Shown: piece after piece, positions 26,101 through 32,439 of the stretch
Layout of the letters: every line of letters starts with the position of its first letter
Position numbering within the stretch: the first letter of the stretch is position 1
NCBI GenBank assembly: GCA_905116865.2
Contig: CAJHNH020003135.1
Coordinates: 452,004-516,003, forward strand
Length of the DNA: 64,000 bases
Origin: Candidula unifasciata
Lineage: Eukaryota > Mollusca > Gastropoda > Stylommatophora > Geomitridae
Direction: 5' to 3'
Notes under the pieces: generated by a model
What the model was told of the DNA's origin: nothing
The model's input: only the letters and a program-made list of their open reading frames with translations
Databases searched by the model: none
Made by a program: the position numbers and the translations under genes

Positions 26101-28174
26101 CTGCATATGGGCTTCTTGCTGTCTGTGATACATACACCTGCATATCGGCTTCTAAAGGCCTGTGATACGTAATCCTGCATATGGGCTTCTAAAGGCATGT
26201 GATACGTAATCCTGCATATGGGCTTCTTGTCGTCTGTTTAACATACACCTGCATATAGGCTTCTTGCTGTCTGTGTTACGTAATCCTGCATATGGGCTTC
26301 TAAAGGCCTGTGATACGTAATCCTGCACATGGGCTTCTTGCTGTCTGTTTAACATACACCTGCATATGGGCTTCTTGCTGTCTGTGATACGTAATCCTGC
26401 ATATGGGCTTCTGAAGGCCTGTGATACGTAATCCTGCATATGGGCTTCTTGCTGTCTGTTTTACATACACCTGCATATGGGCTTCTTGCTGTCTGTGATA
26501 CACACACTTGCATATCGGCTTCTAAAGGCATGTGATACGTAAACCTGCATATGGGCTTCTAAAGGCCTGTGATACGTAAACCTGCATATATTGGACTTCC
26601 GGCGGGTAAAGAAGGAACAGAAAATGTCGCCTCGTGTGGGGCTGACATTTCTTTACAATTAGTCTTGTTGAATATATTGTAAAATACTGTGTGGTCTGAT
26701 CTAATTGTGTAAACATGACTACATCTGAAATGATCAAAAATGCTACACACAAAAAATGCATCAGGGCAGAAGTTAAGTATTAGTGTGTCAGAATGTTGGG
26801 GATTGAGAATCCAGAACTGACTAGGATTGTATGTGGTGACATGAGGGTGTCAACAGATTTTAACACCTGTCTGTATTTCATCAGGGCCCATTGAGCAGTT
26901 TCTTTAGTGGCCCTCAAGGCTAGCGTAAAATGACTATATAATCTTGTGTGGGTGAGTGTGTCTGGCTACAGGCACAGCAAGGAATTCTAATTTTAGATAT
27001 CCTACAAAAGTATATTTGTTCTCTGGCCCGTGACCAGGCTGGTGATTCCAAATTTTGCACACAGGCTAGAAAAAATGTTGCCCACTCCTGTTATAGCCTA
27101 GTGGGAGAGGGACTGGAGCAAGTGATAGGATGACTGAAATAATGTGTGTGGGGTTGCTTGTCTTTCTGTTCTTGTGTCCATGATGTGTGGGGTTGCTTGT
27201 TTTTCTGTTCTTATGTCCATGATGTGTGGGTTTGCTTGTCTTTATGTTCTTATGTCCATGATGTGTGGGGTTGCTTGTCTTTGTGATCTTATGTCCATGA
27301 TGTGTGGGGTGGCTTGTCTTTGTGATCTTGTGTCCATGATGTGTGGGGTTTCTTGTCTTTATGTTCTTATGTCCATGATGTGTGGGGTGGCTTGTCTTTC
27401 TGTTCTTATGTCCATGATGTGTGGGGTTGCTTGTCTTTATGTTCTTATGTCCATGATGAGTGGGGTTGCTTGTCTTTATGTTCTTATGTCCATGATGTGT
27501 GGGGTGGCTTGTCTTTGTGATCTTATGTCCATGATGTGTGGGGTTGCTTGTCTTTATGATCTTATGTCCATGATGTGTGGGGTTGCTCATCTTTGTTATC
27601 TTATGTCCATGATGTGTGGGGTGGCTTGTCTTTGTGATCTTGTGTCCATGATGTGTGGGGTTGCTTGTCTTTCTGTTCTTATGTCCATGATGTGTGGGGT
27701 TGCTTGTCTTTCTGTTCTTATGTCCATGATGTGTGGGGTTGCTTGTCTTTCTGTTCTTATGTCCATGATGTGTGGGGTTGCTTGTCTTTATGTTCTTATG
27801 TCCATGATGTGTGGGGTTGCTTGTCTTTCTGTTCTTATGTCCATGATGTGTGGGGTGGCTTGTCTTTATGATCTTAATTCCATGATGTGTGGGTTTGCTT
27901 GTCTTTCTGTTCTTATGTCCATGATGTGTGGGGTTGCTTGTCTTTGTGATCTTATGTCCATGATGTGTGGGGTTGCTTGTCTTTGTGATCTTATGTCCAT
28001 GATGTGTGGGGTTGCTTGTCTTTCTGACCTTATGTCCATGATGTGTGGGGTTGCTTGTCTTTGTGATCTTGTGTCACTTTTTGTAACATCTATTTTTGTC
28101 TGCAGCATCTGCACAACTACCAGGTTGGAGACAACTTGCACATGAGGGTGTCCTTCTCTCGATCAACCATCTAA
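2132..28174 (+). CDS. PTBP1: Polypyrimidine tract-binding protein (PTBP/hnRNP I), whole gene, 18 coding exons
   Basis: Nuclear/cytoplasmic RNA-binding protein that binds CU-rich RNA and mainly represses exons. Joined in phase, the exons give 524 residues starting [16 protein letters not shown] and ending FSRSTI. Seen: MDG start as in vertebrate PTBP1; bipartite-NLS-like basic pair KR (11-12) and KKAK (30-33); RRM1 about 43-122 ([16 protein letters not shown]); RRM2 about 155-240 ([32 protein letters not shown]); Gly/Asn-rich linker about 257-332; RRM3 about 334-410 ([23 protein letters not shown]); RRM4 about 437-524 ([22 protein letters not shown]). Family RRMs read pyrimidine motifs such as UCUU. 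Nearly every intron is GT-AG with a recognisable pyrimidine tract. Vertebrates have three paralogues; this copy cannot be assigned to one, so the symbol means orthologue of the PTBP1/2/3 group. Untranslated first exons upstream of 2045 cannot be excluded. Confidence 0.97.
2711..2911. repeat. Long imperfect inverted repeat (hairpin) in intron 1
   Basis: The left arm (2711-2793) and the right arm (2832-2911) are largely complementary over about 80 bases, with the core GCTGGGACTCACGAGCA opposite TGCTCGTGAGTCCCAGGC and outer ends ACCGCC/GGCGGT. A spacer of about 38 bases separates them. It could be a foldback/MITE relic; no clear target duplication was found. In RNA it would form a strong stem in intron 1. 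Confidence 0.75.
3169..3239 (+). repeat. tRNA-Asp-like pseudogene or SINE head
   Basis: About 71 bases fold like a tRNA: A-box-like TAGTATAGTTGATAAG, anticodon-loop-like CTTGTTATG, and B-box GGTTCGATTCTCC. The arrangement resembles eukaryotic tRNA-Asp, but the anticodon position reads GTT and the acceptor stem has a mismatch, so a functional tRNA is unlikely. It lies in intron 1 directly upstream of a degenerate tandem repeat. Confidence 0.6.
3268..3640. repeat. Degenerate tandem repeat, intron 1
   Basis: Five or six diverged copies of a unit of about 60 bases with the recurring phrases GGTTTGCACGTTGTGTTGTG, AACTAGGCTGCGA and TCTGCGCCTTTCGCTCGGT. Spacing is irregular. No coding potential is seen. 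Confidence 0.7.
3762..3786 (+). CDS. PTBP1: PTBP coding exon 2 (25 nt)
   Basis: A 25-nt microexon between TTTTTCTTGCAG and GTATGT. With exon 1 it completes 11 codons ([11 protein letters not shown]). It encodes the short N-terminal leader before the basic pair of the nuclear localisation signal. Confidence 0.85.
4468..4527 (+). CDS. PTBP1: PTBP coding exon 3
   Basis: A 60-nt phase-0 exon between TTTATTTCCAG and GTATGT, encoding [20 protein letters not shown]. It follows K11, so the junction reads KRGPDD, comparable to KRGSDE of vertebrate PTBP1. The terminal KK plus AK of exon 4 forms the second basic cluster. Confidence 0.92.
4528..5210 (+). other. Intron 3, no other feature
   Basis: Ordinary AT-rich intron sequence ending in TTTCTGCTTTCAG. 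No gene, RNA or clear repeat was recognised. Confidence 0.7.
5211..5357 (+). CDS. PTBP1: PTBP coding exon 4 (RRM1, first half)
   Basis: A 147-nt, phase-0 exon after TTTCTGCTTTCAG and before GTCAGA. It encodes the start of RRM1: [16 protein letters not shown] through the helix and beta2, [26 protein letters not shown] is the RNP2-like strand. The same exon boundary after KNQ is used in vertebrates. Confidence 0.97.
5500..5880 (+). repeat. Decayed retroelement remnant in intron 4
   Basis: The stretch around 5650-5760 gives broken reading (frames with stops) resembling the LDWTGLSLEEA..DR.KW end of reverse-transcriptase ORFs. It is followed at 5803-5880 by a piece of the family A retroposon (GCATCTGCCTGAGAGGCAA). 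Heavily mutated; the assignment is tentative. Confidence 0.35.
6761..6904 (+). CDS. PTBP1: PTBP coding exon 5 (RRM1, second half)
   Basis: A 144-nt phase-0 exon after TGTGTTTGCAG, before GTAGGT. It encodes [18 protein letters not shown] (RNP1-like strand and helix 2) to [16 protein letters not shown], matching [13 protein letters not shown] of vertebrate PTBP1. Confidence 0.97.
7325..7462 (+). CDS. PTBP1: PTBP coding exon 6 (linker and RRM2 start)
   Basis: A 138-nt phase-0 exon between TTCTTGTAACAG and GTAACA. It encodes the short Ala/Gly linker ([10 protein letters not shown], then five Gly) and the RRM2 first strand and helix [20 protein letters not shown], nearly identical to the vertebrate strand. 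Confidence 0.97.
7802..7853 (+). CDS. PTBP1: PTBP coding exon 7 (RRM2)
   Basis: A 52-nt exon between CTCATTTCAG and GTAAGT, encoding [17 protein letters not shown] (RRM2 helix 1/strand 2). It ends in phase 1 inside an Asn codon completed by exon 8. Confidence 0.97.
7939..8095 (+). repeat. 27-bp minisatellite in intron 7
   Basis: Almost perfect head-to-tail copies (about 5.7) of a 27-base unit, GGTTGCCCTAGCTGGCGG plus TCAGCTCCA, starting 85 nt after the exon 7 donor. High identity implies a young array. The unit is a multiple of three, which alone explains the small open frame through it. Confidence 0.95.
8096..8813 (+). other. Rest of intron 7
   Basis: Unremarkable intron sequence ending in TTTTTTCCTATCTACAG. 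No other gene or repeat was recognised. Confidence 0.65.
8814..8872 (+). CDS. PTBP1: PTBP coding exon 8 (RRM2 RNP1)
   Basis: A 59-nt exon between CTATCTACAG and GTGAGT. It reads [20 protein letters not shown], the RNP1-like strand and helix 2 of RRM2 (vertebrate NQFQALLQYADPVSAQHAK). Phase 1 in, phase 0 out. Confidence 0.97.
9299..9446 (+). CDS. PTBP1: PTBP coding exon 9 (RRM2 end)
   Basis: A 148-nt exon between TTTGTCAACAG and GTAGGT. It encodes [18 protein letters not shown] then [18 protein letters not shown] and [13 protein letters not shown], the most conserved part of the family. Ends phase 1. Confidence 0.97.
9620..9740 (+). repeat. Family A short retroposon, fragment, intron 9
   Basis: The segment GGGGAAAACAAGAATAGACC followed by CACTGCCTCACCATG matches the 5' part of the retroposon found in full at 63355-63660. 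Truncated here. A poly-T run of about 28 lies at 9847-9874. Confidence 0.7.
9875..10735 (+). other. Intron 9, middle part
   Basis: Intron sequence without a recognised gene or repeat. The small open frames at 10202-10595 have no family resemblance. Confidence 0.55.
10738..11370 (+). repeat. 63-bp minisatellite in intron 9
   Basis: About ten copies of a 63-base unit containing GGGCCCCTCCAGAGTTTAAG and GGCATAAGGATGTTAGAAAG. Copies differ mainly in one block (GTGGGGGCAT, GTGGAGGCAT, GTGGATGCAT), and variant types cluster, as expected from local expansion. The array ends about 95 nt before exon 10. Confidence 0.96.
11464..11553 (+). CDS. PTBP1: PTBP coding exon 10 (Gly-rich linker, in-frame cassette candidate)
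   Basis: A 90-nt exon between TGTTATTGCAG and GTGAGT, phase 1 at both ends. It encodes a glycine-rich repeat ([20 protein letters not shown], then [10 protein letters not shown]) in the linker between RRM2 and RRM3. Being symmetric, it can be skipped without frame change. In vertebrates the same linker holds the alternatively spliced exon 9. Confidence 0.92.
12467..12627 (+). CDS. PTBP1: PTBP coding exon 11 (linker and RRM3 first strand)
   Basis: A 161-nt exon after TTTTTGATACAG. It encodes [15 protein letters not shown], an Asn/Gly stretch ([16 protein letters not shown]) and the RRM3 RNP2-like strand [12 protein letters not shown]. It ends phase 0 with donor GAG|GTTTGT, weak at position +3, which may favour regulated joining to the next exon. 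Confidence 0.95.
12628..14394 (+). other. Intron 11, upstream part
   Basis: About 1.8 kb of intron. It contains a C/CA run near 13225-13245 and a G run near 13750-13767 but no recognised gene. It ends with TTACTTAAC, a pyrimidine tract and TTGCAG at 14391-14394, a plausible alternative 3' splice site. Confidence 0.6.
14395..14670 (+). promoter_or_regulatory. AG-exclusion zone upstream of the 34-nt exon (distant branch point region)
   Basis: From 14395 to 14668 there is not a single AG dinucleotide; the next is the acceptor ATAG at 14669-14670. The 40 bases before the exon are A/purine-rich with no pyrimidine tract. Branch-point-like sequences and pyrimidine tracts lie far upstream: CTCAT (about 14416) followed by TTTCTTTCTATTTTTTTG and TCTCTC, and CTGAC at about 14534 and 14585. 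Two related blocks, TTTGTCTCTCACGCTACCCT (14437) and TTTGTCTCACGCTGCTCTGC (14613), are CU-rich. This is the architecture of regulated exons with remote branch points, a class in which PTB is a known regulator. Confidence 0.8.
14671..14704 (+). CDS. PTBP1: PTBP coding exon 12, the conserved 34-nt autoregulatory exon
   Basis: Exactly 34 nt between GAATGAAATAG and GTAGGT, encoding [11 protein letters not shown] plus the first base of a Gly codon. It completes RRM3 between NLDEE and VYGNVHRVK. It is equivalent to the 34-nt exon 11 of vertebrate PTBP1 (RVTPQSLFILFG) and exon 10 of PTBP2. Skipping shifts frame so that exon 13 reads VCMVMCTV then TGA at 17308-17310, a premature stop followed by many junctions. 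Inclusion is required for full-length protein. Confidence 0.96.
14705..16740 (+). other. Intron 12, first part
   Basis: AT- and GT-rich intron, very T-rich at 15550-15990. No gene or firm repeat was recognised. Confidence 0.6.
16740..17075 (-). repeat. LINE 3' end, old antisense copy in intron 12
   Basis: It resembles the better-preserved copies at 34190-34500 and 52755-53150 (shared phrases CGGTCTCTCGCTAGT, CCTTGATGTTCAGATCTT, ATTCTGAGAATCTTTCTATA, GCATTTCAGCT). It is a decayed C-terminal/3' end of a non-LTR reverse-transcriptase element, inserted antisense to PTBP. Confidence 0.65.
17284..17376 (+). CDS. PTBP1: PTBP coding exon 13 (RRM3)
   Basis: A 93-nt exon between GTGATTGTACAG and GTCAGT. 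It reads [20 protein letters not shown] then [10 protein letters not shown], the RNP1-like strand of RRM3. It starts with two bases completing the Gly codon begun in exon 12, and ends phase 1. Confidence 0.97.
17500..19110 (+). repeat. About 38-42-bp minisatellite in intron 13 (around 40 copies)
   Basis: A unit of about 42 bases (shorter variants 34-40) built from GTGTTAGAGGCTGTG, CTATCCTAATGTTACAG and GTGGGTGTCT. Variants differ by GTGT length, C/G in GCTATCC or GGTATCC, and TTACAG or TTTAAG. Diverged half-copies continue to about 19215. Most copies contain CCTAATG followed by TTACAG|GTGGGT. The array begins about 125 nt after exon 13. Confidence 0.97.
19379..19476 (+). CDS. PTBP1: PTBP coding exon 14 (RRM3 end)
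   Basis: A 98-nt exon between GTACTCTTTGCAG and GTGAGT. It encodes [18 protein letters not shown] then [15 protein letters not shown], matching the GK.IR...SKHQ..LP.EGQ end of RRM3 in the family. Ends phase 0. Confidence 0.97.
19556..20022 (+). repeat. Family A retroposon interrupted by a MITE
   Basis: The 5' part (19556-19712, TTCTGGGGCCCTGTTG to CATGCAACACCCA) and 3' part (about 19952-20022, CAGTCCAGAGGTGGACGAAC to GAAGAAGAAG) belong to the same retroposon. Between them lies MITE-like sequence sharing CAGCGGTTCTCAAACTGGGT (19780) with the copy at 24636-24868. It is a nested insertion in intron 14. Confidence 0.7.
20745..22943 (+). repeat. CU-rich tracts in intron 14 (about 2.2 kb span)
   Basis: Five long blocks dominated by C and T on the sense strand: 20751-20950, 21099-21262, 21367-21620, 21968-22212 and 22331-22943. 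They are full of TCTCTC, TTCTTT, CCTCCCTC and TCTGTC, broken by C runs (about 21377-21400, 22180-22198) and a G run (22288-22310). The pre-mRNA here would be an unusually dense array of PTB-type motifs. The open frames in it are by-products of low complexity. Confidence 0.93.
22944..23170 (+). repeat. LINE 3' end with a strong cryptic acceptor, intron 14
   Basis: The CU tract ends in CCCCTAACCCTCTCAG, an ideal branch point plus 3' splice site at 22943. From about 23025 the frame reads [18 protein letters not shown] then [10 protein letters not shown] and stop, the C-terminus of a non-LTR reverse-transcriptase ORF, with an ATGATGATGAT tail near 23157. Related ends lie at 30885 and, antisense, at 34190 and 52755. 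Confidence 0.6.
23760..23869 (+). CDS. PTBP1: PTBP coding exon 15 (RRM4 start)
   Basis: A 110-nt exon between TCTGTTCTACAG and GTAAGT. It encodes [20 protein letters not shown] then [17 protein letters not shown]. It is the counterpart of [21 protein letters not shown] and the RNP2-like strand of RRM4 (LHLSNI). Ends phase 2. Confidence 0.97.
23870..24453 (+). other. Intron 15
   Basis: Unique-looking intron sequence with no recognised gene or repeat, ending GTTTCACCAAACAG. Confidence 0.65.
24454..24528 (+). CDS. PTBP1: PTBP coding exon 16 (RRM4)
   Basis: A 75-nt exon, phase 2 to phase 2, between CACCAAACAG and GTGAGT. It encodes [19 protein letters not shown] then AFKFF, RRM4 helix 1 and strand 2 (vertebrate SVSEEDLKVLFSSNGGVVKGFKFF). 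Confidence 0.96.
24636..24868. mobile_element. hAT-like MITE with long terminal inverted repeats, intron 16
   Basis: Outer ends GTCACCGGCTTGAACTAAC... and ...GTTGGCCCAACCTGGGGAGGTC are partly complementary, and inside them CAGCGGTTCTCAAACT faces TTTAAGAACCACTG. The same plan is seen at 55730-55991. The element is about 233 bp with no coding capacity. CAG(C/T)GGTTCTCAA ends are typical of hAT superfamily MITEs. Confidence 0.65.
25378..25441 (+). CDS. PTBP1: PTBP coding exon 17 (RRM4 RNP1)
   Basis: A 64-nt exon between GATATTGCCCACAG and GTGAGT. It reads [20 protein letters not shown] then LI, the RNP1-like strand and helix 2 of RRM4 (vertebrate DRKMALIQMGSVEEAVQALI). Confidence 0.97.
25910..26590 (+). 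repeat. 37-bp minisatellite in intron 17
   Basis: About 18 copies of a unit of about 37 bases: CACCTGCATATGGGCTTC, then TTGCTGTCTGTGATACATA or the variant TAAAGGCCTGTGATACGTAA. The first part is homogeneous and the second alternates two unit types (higher-order pattern). The open frames on the minus strand are repeat artefacts. Confidence 0.96.
27140..28078 (+). repeat. 39-bp minisatellite ending just before the last exon
   Basis: About 24 copies of a 39-base unit, TGTCCATGATGTGTGGGG then TTGCTTGTCTTTATGTTCTTA. Thirteen codons per unit and no stop give a 333-codon open frame ([13 protein letters not shown] repeated) that is out of frame with exon 18. The array ends about 27 nt before the last acceptor, so it sits where branch point and pyrimidine tract are expected. 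Confidence 0.97.
28106..28174 (+). CDS. PTBP1: PTBP coding exon 18 (C-terminus)
   Basis: After TTTTTGTCTGCAG the exon encodes [18 protein letters not shown] then RSTI and TAA (28172-28174). Vertebrate PTBP1 ends LRVSFSKSTI, fixing this as the true C-terminus. Confidence 0.98.
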   Translation, partial: HLHNYQVGDNLHMRVSFSRSTI

Positions 28175-28830
28175 GCTGTTGAGAGACAGCACCGGCACAA
28201 CAGCTGTTGTGTGTTTTTTTTTTGGGTTCAATTTATCATTTTGCAGTTCCATTAAAAGTTTCATATTTGCTATTTTACAATTTAATGTGACATCATCACC
28301 TTCATTGTCATTTAAAGGCTAACTTTGTCATCAGTTACGTCTGTACTCATCATCACCAGTCTGCCGTCTACACCACACAAATTTTGTCATTTGTATATCG
28401 GTGGGCAGCAGCCAAATTTGTTAGGGGAATTTTTAAAAACATTTTCCATCTGGAGCCTTAAAGAATTGTTTGGCATCAGTCTGCTAGATCTCTCTTTCTC
28501 ATGCTATACTACTGGCCACCTCATGGTTGCCAACTACATCATCTTGTGTACTATAATCCTCCGTGTTTTTTTTACATTTGTCCGGTCATTTGTGCGCGGG
28601 GCGTGTTCGATGTCAGCTCTGTATTTGAAATGCCGAGACACATTAAAATTGTTGTGCTTTTATTTCTGGTCAGCTTCCATCATTTCTTGTGTTTTGTTCT
28701 ATTGTACAGCTGTGCTAGTAGTTTTGTTTTATTGTACAGCTGTGCTAGTAAATGTTGTGATGATGTGACTTTAACAGAAGGGGCCATATTTTATAGTTTG
28801 TATGCTAAGAAATTAAAGTCGTTTGGATGA
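28175..28830 (+). other. PTBP 3'UTR with ATTAAA polyadenylation signals
   Basis: No AATAAA follows the stop, but ATTAAA occurs at 28251, 28642 and 28812. A 30-base direct duplication (TTGTACAGCTGTGCTAGTA) lies at about 28692-28752. The 3' end is probably soon after 28270 or after 28830; the sequence does not decide. Confidence 0.6.
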
Positions 28831-29634
28831 GCAGCAGAGCCTTAAATGTCATGAAAAGCACTTTCAGAACTTGTGTAAAAATGGCAGTGCCTGATGTAAA
28901 TTGAGAAATGAACCTAGTACAGCCTTTGAATGACAGACAAGACAGCATGGCTAGAGATCCCTGACGGGCGAGAAACCTCCATGAACCGATGTGTTAGTCA
29001 TAAGTCTCTCCGCTTTTTATAATCTGAAGGTTGGCAAATATGAACAGGAGGAATGCTTATCCTCACAAGATTTTGGGGTTGTGACTTTGGTCCTTATCGG
29101 TTCTACAGAGGTGATTGTACACTGTGACCTGCCTCGGTTTTGATCTACATTCCCCGCTTGGTTTTAGAAGCTCTATTTTAGGGTTCAGAAAAAATGCATC
29201 CTCTAACAAACAGGTCTTGAAAAGCAACTGATTAGGGTTGTTTGCTGCAAATTAGGAGTGCTTCTGCCTTGAGAGCTGAGGAACTAAACATCTGCATACA
29301 GATAAGCTAGATGTGCTTGCACAATTCAAGTTCTGTGAGAATCAGAGACAGATATACATTTCTTTGTGGGGAAATATTGCATCATATATATTAAGAGAAA
29401 AACAACAACAAAATCATTTGGCCATCTCGCTAGAATGTAAGAACTACAGACATATAAGTGCTACATCTTTTTACAAAAAATGTGATTGGAGAGCCTTATG
29501 ATGGATTTGTATTTAGGTTACATTGTATGCCCGTTCTGAATGAGAATGGCCAGGAATACTTGTAACAAAAGTGCAAGCTGGCAATGATTGGATTATAAAA
29601 GTCTTTCTGCAGTTACAATGTGTGTGTAGCAATA

Positions 29635-29853
29635 CACAATTTCGTCCTTTTTAGGACGAATTTTTTGTCATTTGGAGCCCTACTCTGGCTTTTGCCAGGG
29701 GCCGCAATATAGGCAGGCCATATGTCTGAACGCGGTTTCTGGGACCTCTCCACGGCGATCCTCATCCGCATGGTGGCACTTTGTGTCATCGGGTGTTTAT
29801 CGCTTGTGTGATGTCCTAGTGGGGTAGAAATTCATTCATTCATTCATACCATT
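29635..29853 (+). repeat. Family B short retroposon
   Basis: It starts with a small hairpin (TTTCGTCCTTTTTAGGACGAA), contains GGCTTTTGCCAGGGGCCGCA and GATCCTCATCCGCATGGTGG, and ends in an ATTC tandem tail. Near-identical to 49565-49795; partial copies at 42675, 43440 (-) and 60783 (-). Confidence 0.85.
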
Positions 29854-30091
29854 GTCGAACTTGGACCCTGACTAACACTAATGACTGCAACATAAAAGAG
29901 ATAAAATATCTTAGACGAGCATTCAGTGTACTAACCTGGTGCATGGCTCGTCCGCCATTCACAGCAGCTTTACCAGCAAGACAAATCAGCTGGCTCATTT
30001 CCTTACATTGTGAAGCTCTATCTTGTCATTTTCATGTCATTGCACTTCTTTGTGCCATGTCAGGAATATGAAACTTGATGTGTCGGCCCCT

Positions 30092-30360
30092 ATCGCTTCA
30101 GGGGAGTGGCCGAGCAGCTAGACGCTCGCCGCGGATCGGAAGGTCGTGGGTCCGCTACCTGGCGGAGCCAGACTTTTTTCAAAAACGACATTGGCTCCCA
30201 GGTCGACCCAGTCTTGAGTGGGTACCGGGTGCAGTCCCGGGAAAGTGAAGGCGGCCGGCATGAGACTGACCACATCACCCATCTTGTGCCGATTGGTCTA
30301 TAAAAAATATAGGTCTAGCCCTATATGCCTTAAGGCGTTGAAAAGGGTCCTTTACTTTAA
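30092..30360 (+). repeat. Family C tRNA-derived SINE
   Basis: tRNA-like head (GGAGTGGCCGAGCAGCTAGA, B-box-like GTGGGTCCGCTACC), then a body with CCAGGTCGACCCAG, TGGGTACCGGGTGCAGTC and TATAGGTCTAGCCCTATATG. The body is shared with 48703-48965 and 40085-40290 (-). Confidence 0.8.
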
Positions 30361-30589
30361 TTTTTTACCATCGCTTCAGAGACTGCAACCACTGTCTTCA
30401 GACCTAGCCCATCTCTTTATCTTCCTCATCATCATTGAGTCACTAAGAACAGCCCTGCATGTATAGCTAAATAATGCTTCTGGATCAACTGAGGGAAGGG
30501 AGATGAGAGATGTCTTGACAGCCTTTTACCATGCCGTGAAGGGGTGTTGGTACATAATTATGACACATTGTTTGGGGATGACCAGCTGT

Positions 30590-30812
30590 TTGCATTCATT
30601 GCCTGTAAACTCTGGGAAAGTCCTGGTTGTTCATAGTTTTGTTCAAGGACCTGAGTTTTACGTGCGCGCCAGCTTTACAGAGCTAGCCTAATTATATGCA
30701 GACTGCTGGTTCCTTGCTTCTTGGGCAGACGCACTCAGACTTCCAAGGGATGACTTTGTCGACTCCTTCCACATACTTGTTGGGGCGGCAGTGGGTCATT
30801 TATTCTTCTTCC
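30590..30812 (-). repeat. Family A retroposon, diverged
   Basis: Reverse-oriented copy recognised by GCAGACTGCTGGTTCCTTGC, GGGCAGACGCACTCAGACTT and GGGGCGGCAGTGGGTC. Its GAA tail is missing. Confidence 0.75.
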
Positions 30813-30884
30813 CCCTCCCCGCATGGAAGGGGTGGTCCTGCTGAAATGCGGGGCCTTTTATGATGATGATACATTGAGACCTAG

Positions 30885-31150
30885 ATAACATGAACTCTCG
30901 TTACGACGAACAGTTGGTTAACGTAATGTTAGCTACAGCAAGGATGTTTATCATTCGTAGAGTGCGTTTCATTGGTGGCTTGGAAAATATGGTGACAGAA
31001 GTGCAGTTTGTGGAAGGCGAAGCAGGGGTCGACCACCGCGAAGATGGATACAAGACATTGAAGATGCATTGGCATTAAAAGCACATGGGGGTGGCTAGGG
31101 AAAGGGATATTTCAGGCGTGTCGTGAAGAGAGCGACGTTCTGTAAAGGAC
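30885..31150 (+). repeat. LINE 3' end (reverse-transcriptase C-terminus relic)
   Basis: Broken frames read RRVRFIGGLENMVTEVQF then GRPPRRWIQDIEDALAL, the C-terminal pattern of non-LTR reverse-transcriptase ORFs. No catalytic domain is present. Confidence 0.6.
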
Positions 31151-31960
31151 TTGCTGATTGATGAGCGTTTTAAAAACTAATGCCGACACATTTTAACGAA
31201 TATCGAAAACTTATGTACGGATCAACACCAACGTTTGCATGTGATCTTGGATTTCATATGTCGTTATGATTCTATAATTTACAACGCACCGATGCTGCTG
31301 TTTTCTGAAAGCGTCGAATATGGTTGATTTTTGTTTGTTTAATCATTTCTGTATCTCTGGAAAAAAGACAATAAAGTAACTTAAACGTGTAGAGACTGAA
31401 AATCAGTTGACATGGGCAGCGATGCGAGGTGACTATTTTGATAGCCTATTCCCCACTCAATGAAAAATCTGCAACTCACGGGATACTCATGTTGAAGATG
31501 ACTAGCCGAGAATGAAACGTCGCGCAACATGATGATGTGAAAAGTTCACCTTGCTCAAGTTACTGTATGCATGCCGTTTGTTTGCCTTGAAAGGGTGTCT
31601 GTTTTTCTCATATATCACAAACAAGATAAATATAACCATATTTTTTTTCTAAACATAATAAAACAATCCTATCATGTCTGCATGCCATGTCGTATTCTGC
31701 ATCAGCGAGTGTGCGGTGACTACAGAACCGATGCTGTGGATCGGGCCTTTTAACAGTTTACTTAGTGACCACAACGGGGATTGTCATGTCGGACTTCATC
31801 ATAGAAAGATCATTAATACGTTACAAGTTGCAGATGCTGGGGGGAGGGGATTGCACTTGCTAGGCCTCTGCAGGCCCAATTTGACTGCCGGCCGCCAGTA
31901 CAATAGCCCTGTTGTAGATCTAGATATGACGGTGATTCGTCCATTCGTCTAAACCAGCAC
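31151..31960. other. Intergenic, nothing recognised
   Basis: About 0.8 kb with no recognised gene or repeat, apart from an ACAATAAAGT motif at about 31368. Confidence 0.5.
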
Positions 31961-31965
31961 GGTTC

Positions 31966-32062
31966 TGGCACTAGTGCCCTACCACAACCAGTGCCCTACC
32001 ACAACCAGTGCCCTACCACAACCAGTGCCGTACCATAACCAGTGCTGGACCACAACCAGTAC
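31966..32062 (+). repeat. 20-bp tandem repeat
   Basis: Five copies of a 20-base unit, AGTGCCCTACCACAACC plus three bases, the last ones diverged. Confidence 0.85.
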
Positions 32063-32257
32063 CTTTGTGCTGTTTATTCAGCGCTGACATGACAGACCGA
32101 AGGTCACAACGTTTATTGTAAAGTTCACGTCTGCACCAGAATCCATGTCATGGAACGAGATTCGGCTGGTCCGTACATCTGTTCCATTTGATTGATCTCA
32201 ATTGTTTTCCCCCTCCTCAGTGCTCACTCCATTTTCTCCCGATTTCAGCACATCAGT

Positions 32258-32410
32258 AGTCTTCTTCTTCGCATTCACCAGCTGTTCACTCTGGCGGTGA
32301 GTTCTGGTTGTTCGTCCACTTCTGAACTGCAGTCCTGCTCCAGAACTTGAGTGTTGCGTGTGCATCAGTTTTACAGATCTGATTCACTTGAACCAGACTG
32401 TTGGTTCTTT
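32258..32410 (-). repeat. Family A retroposon, 3' part
   Basis: CTTCTTCTTCGCATTCACC through GTTCGTCCACTTCTGAACTG to GCATCAGTTTTACAGATCTG; in reverse this is the tailed 3' half of family A. It is cut off at TTGGTTCTTTGCC. Confidence 0.85.
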
Positions 32411-32439
32411 GCCTTTAATTAAAGTGGTACGATTGACAA

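Noticed and set aside
25910..26590. CRISPR-like regular spacing
   Set aside because: Units are continuous tandem copies without unique spacers, in a eukaryotic intron.
27144..28145. 333-codon open frame ([13 protein letters not shown] repeats)
   Set aside because: It is the 39-bp minisatellite translated; the frame enters exon 18 out of register and the antisense is equally open.
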